This document shows, in pieces, positions 1-7,279 of a stretch of 33,871 bases of DNA. A model generated the notes under the pieces. It ran no database searches, was not told the origin of the DNA, and worked only from the letters and a program-made list of their open reading frames with translations. Each line of letters begins with the position of its first letter. The stretch's first letter is position 1. Source of the DNA: Pseudomonadota bacterium. Lineage in GTDB: Bacteria > Pseudomonadota > Gammaproteobacteria > Burkholderiales > JABEVD01. The DNA is taken from NCBI GenBank assembly GCA_021845885.1, contig JAJZVB010000008.1:1-33871 (forward strand). The letters are read 5' to 3'. Made by a program: the position numbers and the translations under genes.

Positions 1-1945
1 CACCGATTTCCTTGGCGATCAGCGAAGCGTAAGCCGGACCTTCATTATAAATCACGCCAGCCGTTGCCGTATTCTTGGCAACATCCGGGAGAAAGCCACC
101 GGCATTGCTCATCGTGTAGTTGTTGATGGCGTAGTTGCCGTAGAGGCTGAACCCTTCGCCGACGTAATAGGTCGCTTCGCCTTCGATGCCATTGTACTTC
201 ACCCCTCCGGTGTTCTGGTAGCAGGTATATACGCCACAGGCGACCTTCGTGGCCTGGTTGGTGAAGTCGATCTTGTAGACGTCGCCCGAAACCGTCAGCC
301 TCTTGCTCTTCCAGGTCGTGCCGATCTGGTAGTTCTGCGTGGATTCAGGATTCAGCTCGCCGGGCAGGGGTGCTGTGGTGCCTTTGGCAGGAAAGAACGC
401 GTTGAGGTTGGGGGCAAGGAAGCCTTGTGCATACTGGGCATACGCGCTCCAGTTGGGCTGGATCATGTAATGGGCAACCAGGGCGGGAAGCGCCTTGGCC
501 CACGATTGCTCTGTATTCAGCGGCGCGCCGGTTGCGCCCTGGTTGACCGCTGCGTCCATGGTCCTTCTGAAGTAGGCGTATTTCACGCCGGGCGTGACGG
601 TCAACGCGTCCGTCACTTTCCATTCGTATTGGACATAGGGCTGGATGGTGGTCAGGGAATCGTTCATCAACCGCCCACCTGCAAACGCGTTATCAACCAT
701 TGCGCCGCCCAGCGTGGCATCCGTATTCCATGCCGCACGGACGTTGTTCTGGCGGTCCATCCAGACGCCGAAGTCCAGGCTGTCCTTGCCGAAGTCTTCG
801 GACGCCTTGAGAATGTCACCCCAGGAACGGTAATTCATGAACATCTGGTTGCCAGGAACGTCGTTCGGGAAAGCGACCCCGCCGATGGTCGTGCCGTTGG
901 GCTGGTTGACACCGAGATTCAAGCCGTAATAGCCGTTGTGGTAATAGGCATAGGTATAGGCCTTGTTATCGATCTTGAGGCTGCCCTGCGTCGTGTTCAG
1001 GCCGATATATTCGAAGTCGCTGTGGATATTGTCATAATTGTAGGCATAATAATCCTGGCTCAGAGGATTGGCGCTGAGGCCATAATTCTTGCCGTATTGA
1101 GCGATGGTTGAGAGCGTGGCGCCATTGGGAACGTTCTGATGCAGGGTGTTCTGCATGGTCACGAAGGTGACCACGGTGTTGTCGGAAACAGGCTTCACGT
1201 ACTTGACGAACAGGTTGCCGCGCTTCTGGTTGGAGTTGGTGAGATAACCGTCGGTGCTGACCTGCCTGTAGTCGATGAAGGCAGAGGCGTCGCCGAAATT
1301 CTTCATCACGCCGGTATCGAATTCGCCGCCGACCATCCTGGTGTTCCAGCTTCCCACTGTGGCGTAGGGGGTGAAGGTTCCGGAAGCAAGCGGATCCTTG
1401 GATTGCACGGCGATGGTGCCGCCGAAGGTCGCATCGCCGATGTTGCTGGCATCCCCGGGACCGCGGTCGACCACGATGCCGCCAAGATCCTGGGCCATGA
1501 AATAGGAAGTGGAGTGATGCGTGAAGTCGTTCGAATCGCCCCAGGGAATGCCGTCAAAGGTCACGTTGTATTGCCCATCGCTGAATCCCCTGATGAAAGG
1601 ACCGCCGTCCTGGGATTCCATCATGCCGGGGCCGTTTGGATCGACGCTGTAGACGGATGGCGCGATATTGATGATGTCGGTGTAGTTCGAAGTCGCCGAG
1701 GCGTTTTCCTGGATGTAATGCTGGCTGATGATGGACTGGGGCTGGGTCGAAACGAGCGAGCCCTGGGTCGGCGCCTGATAGGGCGCGGATTCCTTCCCGT
1801 AGGACGCCCCGTTATCGCCGCCCGCGCCGACCTGGGCCGTGCCCACGTCGATCGCGTCCTGAGCGGAAGCCGTTCCCGCCACGAACAGGCTTCCCAATAC
1901 TAACTGAGTGATCAATTTTTTCCTGAAGCCGAATGCCTTGCGCAT
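1..1945 (-). CDS. TonB-dependent outer-membrane receptor (C-terminus beyond window)
   Basis: I translated this frame by hand; 648 residues are visible and the C-terminal barrel end lies outside the window. The start is the ATG at 1945, with GGGGAG about 5 bases upstream. The protein opens with MRKAFGFRKK, a hydrophobic stretch and a signal-peptidase site after ASA (ASAQDAID). A plug domain follows with the segment DGGPFIRGF, then GIPWGD and the plug-end motif VVDRGPGDASNIGDATFGGT. The remainder is rich in alternating aromatic and polar residues, with many Tyr and Asn, as in 22-stranded barrels. Such receptors import siderophores, cobalamin, sugars or phosphorylated compounds with TonB energy. 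The ligand cannot be told from sequence. The Pho-box-like promoter at 2011-2047 suggests a phosphorus-related substrate, which is inference. Confidence 0.9.
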   Translation of the reverse strand, partial: MRKAFGFRKKLITQLVLGSLFVAGTASAQDAIDVGTAQVGAGGDNGASYGKESAPYQAPTQGSLVSTQPQSIISQHYIQENASATSNYTDIINIAPSVYSVDPNGPGMMESQDGGPFIRGFSDGQYNVTFDGIPWGDSNDFTHHSTSYFMAQDLGGIVVDRGPGDASNIGDATFGGTIAVQSKDPLASGTFTPYATVGSWNTRMVGGEFDTGVMKNFGDASAFIDYRQVSTDGYLTNSNQKRGNLFVKYVKPVSDNTVVTFVTMQNTLHQNVPNGATLSTIAQYGKNYGLSANPLSQDYYAYNYDNIHSDFEYIGLNTTQGSLKIDNKAYTYAYYHNGYYGLNLGVNQPNGTTIGGVAFPNDVPGNQMFMNYRSWGDILKASEDFGKDSLDFGVWMDRQNNVRAAWNTDATLGGAMVDNAFAGGRLMNDSLTTIQPYVQYEWKVTDALTVTPGVKYAYFRRTMDAAVNQGATGAPLNTEQSWAKALPALVAHYMIQPNWSAYAQYAQGFLAPNLNAFFPAKGTTAPLPGELNPESTQNYQIGTTWKSKRLTVSGDVYKIDFTNQATKVACGVYTCYQNTGGVKYNGIEGEATYYVGEGFSLYGNYAINNYTMSNAGGFLPDVAKNTATAGVIYNEGPAYASLIAKEIG

Positions 1946-2010
1946 CTGTTTCTCCCCTAGTTTTAAAAATGGAAACGAACCATGGAGACGCAATGTACGC
2001 AGGTAGACTT

Positions 2011-2047
2011 AGGATAACGTGAAAGAATTGTGATGGATTTGTTACAG
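2011..2047 (-). promoter_or_regulatory. Pho-box-like promoter of the TonB receptor gene
   Basis: On the minus strand three 7-base units occur at 11-base periodicity: CTGTAAC (2041-2047), CCATCAC (2030-2036) and CTTTCAC (2019-2025), separated by AAAT and AATT. The first two form CTGTAACAAATCCATCAC, which fits the degenerate PhoB consensus CTGT(C/A)A(C/T)-4-CTGT(C/A)A(C/T) at 16 of 18 positions. A -10-like TATCCT (2011-2016) lies 13 bases downstream, and the receptor ATG is about 60 bases beyond the inferred transcription start. PhoB binding is a prediction. Confidence 0.5.
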
Positions 2048-2068
2048 CGGCCTCCCGTTTCCTATACT
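2039..2068 (+). promoter_or_regulatory. Sigma-70-like promoter for the PAS-GGDEF-EAL gene
   Basis: TTGTTA (2039-2044) and TATACT (2063-2068) are separated by 18 bases. The inferred transcription start near 2075 lies downstream of the TTG at 2068, so that TTG cannot be the start codon if this promoter is used. The -35 hexamer lies inside the Pho-box-like sequence read on the other strand, so one regulator could affect both divergent genes. Confidence 0.45.
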
Positions 2069-2124
2069 TGGAGTTGAAGACCATTTGGAACGGGCCTGTG
2101 GGGAGCGAAGACAAGACCAGGAAA

Positions 2125-4338
2125 ATGATCTATGCCGGTTTGGCGCTGATGCTCCTCGCCATCCTGCTGGCGCTGATTCCCTTCAACAGGTTCCTGATCG
2201 CGTTGCTGGTATTTTTCGCCGGATTCTCGACCATGCTGGTCGCGCGCAGTTCGTCCGACGTCATCGAGAAAGCTAACAGGGAGGCGGCAGCGAATTACAA
2301 GACTTTGCTCGAATGCACGTCCGACGGATTCTGGGTGGTCGAACTGGAAAGCGGAAAACTGGCCGAGGTCAACGACGCCTACGTCAGGATGAGCGGTTTT
2401 GCAAGGGAAGAGCTGCTTTCGATGAAGGTGGCCGACATCGAAGCCAACGAGAATCCCGAAGAAGTCATCAAGCATATCCTGAAGGTCGTCAGGGAAGGCA
2501 ATGATCTTTTCGAGAGCCGGCACAGGACAAGAAGCGGGCGCCTCATCGACGTCGAAGTCAGCGCCATATACCAGCCTGAACCCAATCTGATCATCTGTTT
2601 TCTCAGGGATATCACGGAGAGGAAATTCACGGAAAACCGGCTCCGCCTTTTCGCCAGCGTGTTCGAAGCGAGCGGCGAGGGCATCATGATCACAGACAGC
2701 GGAAACAAGATAGAGAAAGTCAATCAGGCCTTCACCAGGCTGACCGGCTACGAGCCCGAAGAAGTCATGGGCAGGAACCCGAGCATGCTTTCCTCCGGCC
2801 TGCAAGGCAGGGAGTTCTATAGTGCGATGTGGGAGCGACTGCTGAGCGAAGGTTTATGGCAGGGGGAAATCTGGGACAGGAGGAAGGACGGCAATACCTA
2901 TCCCAAATGGCTTTCCATATCCGTGGTCAGGAACGGGCATGGGGAAATCGTGAATTACATCGGCAGCTTTTCGAACATCGCAGAACTGAAGAAGGCCGAA
3001 ATGGAAATAGAGCAGCTGGCCTACCACGATCCGCTCACAGGGCTACCCAACCGCTTCAGCCTGCTCGCCAAGCTCGAACAGGCGCTCGCCAGATCGCGGC
3101 GGGATCGGAGCAGGCTCGCCCTGATGTTCATCGACCTGGACCGGTTCAAGATCATCAATGATACGCTGGGACATCACATCGGGGACCAGCTCATCGCCCA
3201 GGTCGGAAACCGTCTGCGCAAGGCCGTCAGGGAAAGCGATGTGGTGGCGAGACTGGGGGGGGACGAATTCGTCGTGCTCATCGCCGAAATACCTTCCCCC
3301 ATGGAAGCCGGGCTCGTCGCGGAGAAGATACTCAGGGATTTTTCCCAAGCCTATCTCGTCGACGGCTTCAGTCTTTTCACTTCTCCCAGCATCGGCATCA
3401 GCATTTATCCCGACGACGGGGACAGCATGAACGTCATTCTGAAGAACGCCGACACCGCGATGTATCATGCGAAAAACGACGGCGGCAACGGATTCCGGTA
3501 TTTCGAGACAGCCATGATGCAGAGGAGCTCGGAACGGCTCAATTTCGAGAACGGCTTGAGAAGCGCGCTCGAGAAAGGAGAGTTCGAGCTCCATTACCAG
3601 CCCCAGGTGAATGCCGGGGGAAGGGTGATCGGCCTGGAAGCGCTTTTGAGGTGGCGTCATCCTGAATTAGGGCTCAATCCGCCCGACAAATTCATCCCGA
3701 TAGCCGAGGAAACCGGCCTCATCCTCGGTATAGGAAAATGGGCCCTGAGGACAGCCTGCAGGCAGATGAAGCAATGGATGGAAGCGGGTTTTTCCCCGAT
3801 GCGCATTGCCGTCAATGTCTCCTCCCAGGAGTTTCTGCAGAAGGGCTTCCCGGAATTCGTCATGACAGCCGTACGGGATGCCGGGATCAGGCCTGAACAG
3901 CTCGAACTCGAGATCACCGAAAGCGCCGCGATGATCCATCCCGAAAAAATCATCGGCATCATGCAGGCCCTGAAATCCGCTTCGATCAGGCTTTCCATAG
4001 ACGATTTCGGCACGGGCTATTCCTCTCTCGCCTACCTCAAGCTCTTCCCCATAGACCAGATCAAGATAGACCGCTCCTTCGTCAAGGACCTGGTCATTGA
4101 TTCGAACGACATGGCGATCGCTGTTTCCACCATAGGCCTTGCCAGGAAACTCGGCCTCGAAGTGGTCGCGGAAGGCGTGGAGAGTCATCGCCAGTCCGAT
4201 ATGCTATTCTCGCACGGCTGCGACCTGATTCAGGGACATGCTTTCAGCAGGCCGCTTCCCGCCGAGGAACTCGCCTCTCTGCTTGCCTTTCCTATTCTGC
4301 TGCCAAAAGCGTCTTCTGGAGGGAATCGGACATCCTGA
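2125..4338 (+). CDS. Membrane-anchored PAS-PAS-GGDEF-EAL c-di-GMP enzyme
   Basis: This is a 737-residue protein that may make and/or break cyclic di-GMP. Residues 2-42 hold a hairpin of two hydrophobic segments. Two PAS/PAC modules follow (about 57-170 and 175-295, the second with the GLWQGEIW motif), then a GGDEF domain and an EAL domain. The GGDEF domain is intact (DPLTGLPNR, IDLDRF, GGDEF at about residues 378-382) and carries a RESD inhibitory I-site five residues upstream. The EAL domain is also intact (EALLRW at about 505, NVSSQEF, EITES, DDFGTGYS, KIDRSF, AEGVES). Start choice is uncertain: the reading frame is open from TTG 2068 with GTG 2098 and ATG 2125 as candidates, and I prefer the ATG because of the promoter position. 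The last 15 or so residues are unlike an EAL end and overlap the neighbouring alpha-E remnant by 47 bases, so the native stop may have been lost. Confidence 0.92.
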   Translation: MIYAGLALMLLAILLALIPFNRFLIALLVFFAGFSTMLVARSSSDVIEKANREAAANYKTLLECTSDGFWVVELESGKLAEVNDAYVRMSGFAREELLSMKVADIEANENPEEVIKHILKVVREGNDLFESRHRTRSGRLIDVEVSAIYQPEPNLIICFLRDITERKFTENRLRLFASVFEASGEGIMITDSGNKIEKVNQAFTRLTGYEPEEVMGRNPSMLSSGLQGREFYSAMWERLLSEGLWQGEIWDRRKDGNTYPKWLSISVVRNGHGEIVNYIGSFSNIAELKKAEMEIEQLAYHDPLTGLPNRFSLLAKLEQALARSRRDRSRLALMFIDLDRFKIINDTLGHHIGDQLIAQVGNRLRKAVRESDVVARLGGDEFVVLIAEIPSPMEAGLVAEKILRDFSQAYLVDGFSLFTSPSIGISIYPDDGDSMNVILKNADTAMYHAKNDGGNGFRYFETAMMQRSSERLNFENGLRSALEKGEFELHYQPQVNAGGRVIGLEALLRWRHPELGLNPPDKFIPIAEETGLILGIGKWALRTACRQMKQWMEAGFSPMRIAVNVSSQEFLQKGFPEFVMTAVRDAGIRPEQLELEITESAAMIHPEKIIGIMQALKSASIRLSIDDFGTGYSSLAYLKLFPIDQIKIDRSFVKDLVIDSNDMAIAVSTIGLARKLGLEVVAEGVESHRQSDMLFSHGCDLIQGHAFSRPLPAEELASLLAFPILLPKASSGGNRTS

Positions 4339-4657
4339 AGTAGCACAAGCCCAAAGCCGAATGAATTTCGGTCAGGCCGACCTGTATTTCGTCTATGAAA
4401 TCGTGGAGGCCGGTGATTGCGAGCGCCTCCCCTTCCGCCTTGTCGAGCATTTGCCTTGTTTTGTTCACGGCTTCGAGAACGGGTTCGGAATGGGGTAAAT
4501 CATGGAGCACGCCGGAAATTTCGTTCAGGCAATGGGCGATGGTGCGGAGGAAGGCTGCATCCTTGAGGAGAAAACTGATGATGCTGGCGCTTCCCGCGTG
4601 CACGCCGACATGGCGTCGGTACATCTGGTAGGCCGAAAGCGATTTGAGTATGTTCAT
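4292..4657 (-). pseudogene. C-terminal fragment of an alpha-E domain protein
   Basis: The 121-residue reading frame resembles the C-terminal part of alpha-E family proteins (COG2307). It has an ILKSLSAYQMYRR segment, a FLLKDAAFLRTIAHCL helix, and the family-typical ending TGLHDFIDEIQ followed by CYF. Family members are usually about 300 residues or more, so the N-terminal half or more is missing. The codon before the apparent ATG encodes Trp, which also fits the family, and a stop lies five codons further upstream. Alpha-E genes normally sit with a transglutaminase-like gene and Anbu in one orientation. Here the fragment points away from the adjacent Anbu remnant at 4663-5318. No good ribosome-binding site precedes the ATG. 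I read it as a relic of a rearrangement rather than a functional small gene. Family identity is from memory of conserved segments. Confidence 0.65.
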
Positions 4658-4662
4658 CCAAG

Positions 4663-5318
4663 ATGCACACCTTCATCTGGCCGGGGGAACGCTATTTCGC
4701 ACTGCTTTCCTCCGGCAACCTCGCGACCACCCAGGCCATGGTGAAGCGGCTGAGGGATGAAGAAGGTTTGCGCAACGTGCCGAATATGGATGCTGCGGCG
4801 AGCTTCATAGGCAGGGTACGGACATCCAGAGGGAACAGCGGGAGCGGGCGAGCACGGATTTCGAGGCGACCTTCATCCTTGGCGGACAAATATCCGGGCA
4901 GTCGCCCTCGATCTTCCTGATTTATCCGCAGGGGAATTATATCCACGAATCCCCGGAGCATCCCTATCTGCAAATGGGGGAAACTAAATACGGCAAACCC
5001 ATACTCGACCGGGTGATCCGCTCCGATGTATCCCTTGAGCTTGCTGGAAGGTGCGCGCTCGTCTCGATCAATTCCACGATAAGGAGCAACCTGACAGTGG
5101 GGCCGCCTGTCGAGCTGCTGCTCTACCGCAAGGGGAGCCTCGGGAATGCCCGCCTCCTCGTGCTCAACGAGAATGATCCTTTCTACCGCTCGCTCAACGA
5201 GGCCTGGAACGAGGGATTGAAGCATGCGCTCAACAACCTTCCCAAATTCGAATGGGAAGGGGATCTGAAGCTTGCCCAGTATGTCCAGGAAACAGGAAAT
5301 TCCCGTCCCATGCGCTAG
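4663..5318 (+). pseudogene. Anbu / proteasome-type protease remnant, headless and frameshifted
   Basis: Two frames together match the Anbu family (bacterial proteasome homologue, COG3484). The first frame from 4663 gives MHTFIWPGERYFALLSSGNL, which corresponds to about residue 35 of Anbu. After about 4820 the match moves to another frame, giving DIQREQRERASTDFEATFIL, then IFLIYPQGNYI and MGETKYGKPILDRVI, to a stop at 5318. Restoring one G in the CGG at 4819-4821 rejoins the frames as GRVRDIQ. The N-terminal 30-35 residues, which hold the catalytic N-terminal Thr and the SRTNAG segment of the family, are absent, and a stop lies a few codons upstream in frame. The remnant could not be an active protease. 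The match to Anbu begins at the Lys codon 4660, exactly where the alpha-E match on the other strand ends. Confidence 0.8.
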
Positions 5319-5353
5319 AAAGATCACCGCAGGCACTCAGGATTCTTCATCAG

Positions 5354-5387
5354 TTGTCATAAAACAGTAATATTGTGACGGTATGCT
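5354..5387 (+). promoter_or_regulatory. Pho-box-like promoter of the EAL-CBS-GGDEF gene
   Basis: TTGTCATAAAACAGTAAT (5354-5371) matches the E. coli pstS Pho box CTGTCATAAAACTGTCAT at 15 of 18 positions. It consists of two 7-base units separated by AAAA. A -10-like TATGCT (5382-5387) follows after 10 bases, the spacing usual for PhoB-activated promoters, and no good -35 is present. The inferred transcription start near 5394 supports translation from ATG 5438 rather than the upstream GTG 5375. Confidence 0.55.
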
Positions 5388-5437
5388 CCGCGGAAGAGTC
5401 GGGCCCAGTCGAGGCGCGCTTGGACAGAAGAGGAATC

Positions 5438-7279
5438 ATGAGCGAAAAGCCGTTGGGCATAGATTCACCCCTGGCTCATTTTGGCGCGAGCGTTCTGAGA
5501 AACGCAATGCCATGGATGAACGATGCTGAACGCAGCAGGAAAAGCCAGCTTCTTCAGGACATCATCGAGAACTGCGCTCTCACGGCAGTATACCAGCCCA
5601 TCATCGACATGAACAGCGGCGGCATCATGGGCTATGAAGGCCTGATCAGGGGACCTTCCGACAGTCCGTTGCATGCTCCGATCGCGCTTCTCCAGACGGC
5701 TGAAATGCACGGCAGGCTTTTCGAGATGGAATGTCTTTGCCGGAAGGTGACGCTCGAAAGCTTCGTGAGGCTCAACCTGAATGGCAGGCTTTTCCTCAAC
5801 ATCAGCCCTGAGTGCCTGATCGAGCCGCTCTTCAAGGATGGGGAAACGCTCAAACTGATCCACAGCCTCGGCATCAATCCGGACAGGATCATCATCGAGC
5901 TCACCGAAGCGCATCCCACTTACGATTATGCGCTGCTCAGGGAGGCCGTGAATCACTACCGGAAAATGGGCTTCAGGGTGGCGATAGACGATCTGGGTGA
6001 AGGATTCTCCAATCTCAGGCTCTGGTCGGAATTGAGCCCGGATTTCGTCAAGATCGACATGCATTTCGTTCAGGGCATCAACCAGGATTCGGTCAAGCAC
6101 CAGTTCGTCAGTTCCATTCAGCAGATCGCTGACAGGACCCAAACCAAGGTTATCGCTGAAGGCATAGAAACTTTCGCCGAACTGGCCGTCATCAAGAACC
6201 TGAACATTGCGTTCGGCCAGGGTTACCTGATCGGAAGGCCGAATGCCAATCCCATCGTTTCCGTCCCGACCGAGATCGTCCAGGCCCTGACGAAATCCTT
6301 CAAGGGCAGGGGGCTTTTCCAGAAAAACGCCGTCGCCAGGAAAATCCTCAGGAATATCGCCCCCGTTCCATCCGGTGCGCCGAATCAGAGCGTCTTCCAG
6401 ATATTCACCGAGAACCCGGACCTGCATTCCCTTCCCGTCGTCGACGCCCTGATGCCTGTGGGACTCCTGAAGCGCCATCATGTCATAGAGAATTTCGCCA
6501 AACCTTTCGTCCACGAGCTTTTCGGAAGGAAGCCGTGTTCGACCATGATGGATGCTTCCCCGATGATTGTCGACCAGAACATCAGTCTGCACGATTTGAG
6601 CAATCTGATCGTTTCATCCGGAAGGCACCATCTTCTCGACGGATTCATCATCACCGACCACGGGAAATATGTTGGCATGGGAACGGCGCACGACCTGATG
6701 CGGGAAATCACGGAAATCCAGATCAATACGGCGAGATATGCCAATCCGCTCACCCTGCTTCCCGGCAACGTGCCGATCAACGAGCATATCGACATGCTGC
6801 TCGAAACGTCCATCCCGTTCTGCGCATGCTATTGCGACCTGGACAACTTCAAGCCCTTCAATGATGTCTACGGCTACAGGAAAGGGGACGATATGATCCA
6901 GCTATGCGGAGAATTGCTGTCCGACATCTGCGATGCGGAAAGGGATTTCATCGGCCATATCGGCGGGGACGACTTCATCATTCTTTTCCAGAGCCAGGAC
7001 TGGCAGAAGCGGTGCAATGAAGCGCTGGTCCGCTTCGACATGATGAGCATCCAGTTTTTTTCCGAAGAGCACAGAAGGGAAAAGGGGTATACGACCCAGG
7101 ACAGGCGGGGGGAGCGGGTTTTCGTTCCGCTCACCAGCCTTTCCATCGGCGCAGTCCCGGCCTCTCCCGGAACCTACGACTCGCATCACGAGATTTCTGA
7201 AGCGGCCGCCATCGCGAAGAAAAATGCGAAAAGAACGCCGGGAAGCTCCCTGTTCATTGAAAGGCGCAAACAGATCTGA
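5438..7279 (+). CDS. EAL-CBS-GGDEF protein, probable c-di-GMP phosphodiesterase
   Basis: This 613-residue soluble protein has the reversed order EAL first, GGDEF last. The EAL domain (about residues 40-290) has EGLIRG in place of EALLRG, and otherwise keeps the catalytic set: LNISPE, ELTEAH, IDDLGEGFSNL, VKIDMHF, AEGIET and GQGYLIG. A region of about 300-425 contains two CBS-like repeats (LPVVDALMPVGLL and LLDGFIITDHGKYVGM), which commonly bind adenosine nucleotides. The C-terminal GGDEF domain reads GGDDF at 509-513, with CDLDNFKPFNDVYGYRKGDD before it and no I-site, so cyclase activity is doubtful. Start ATG 5438 is preferred because AGAGGA lies 5 bases upstream and the proposed promoter lies between it and GTG 5375. 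Its stop abuts the stop of the convergent FimV-like gene. The Pho-box-like promoter suggests induction at low phosphate. Confidence 0.92.
   Translation: MSEKPLGIDSPLAHFGASVLRNAMPWMNDAERSRKSQLLQDIIENCALTAVYQPIIDMNSGGIMGYEGLIRGPSDSPLHAPIALLQTAEMHGRLFEMECLCRKVTLESFVRLNLNGRLFLNISPECLIEPLFKDGETLKLIHSLGINPDRIIIELTEAHPTYDYALLREAVNHYRKMGFRVAIDDLGEGFSNLRLWSELSPDFVKIDMHFVQGINQDSVKHQFVSSIQQIADRTQTKVIAEGIETFAELAVIKNLNIAFGQGYLIGRPNANPIVSVPTEIVQALTKSFKGRGLFQKNAVARKILRNIAPVPSGAPNQSVFQIFTENPDLHSLPVVDALMPVGLLKRHHVIENFAKPFVHELFGRKPCSTMMDASPMIVDQNISLHDLSNLIVSSGRHHLLDGFIITDHGKYVGMGTAHDLMREITEIQINTARYANPLTLLPGNVPINEHIDMLLETSIPFCACYCDLDNFKPFNDVYGYRKGDDMIQLCGELLSDICDAERDFIGHIGGDDFIILFQSQDWQKRCNEALVRFDMMSIQFFSEEHRREKGYTTQDRRGERVFVPLTSLSIGAVPASPGTYDSHHEISEAAAIAKKNAKRTPGSSLFIERRKQI

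Noticed and set aside
425-1903. Plus-strand open frames of 228 and 254 codons
   Set aside because: They are shadows of the TonB receptor on the minus strand, which translates cleanly across the whole stretch.
3254-3262. Run of eight G in the GGDEF motif as a possible phase-variation site
   Set aside because: The run encodes Leu-Gly-Gly-Asp in a normal GGDEF codon context and the frame is intact; one homopolymer alone is not evidence for phase variation.
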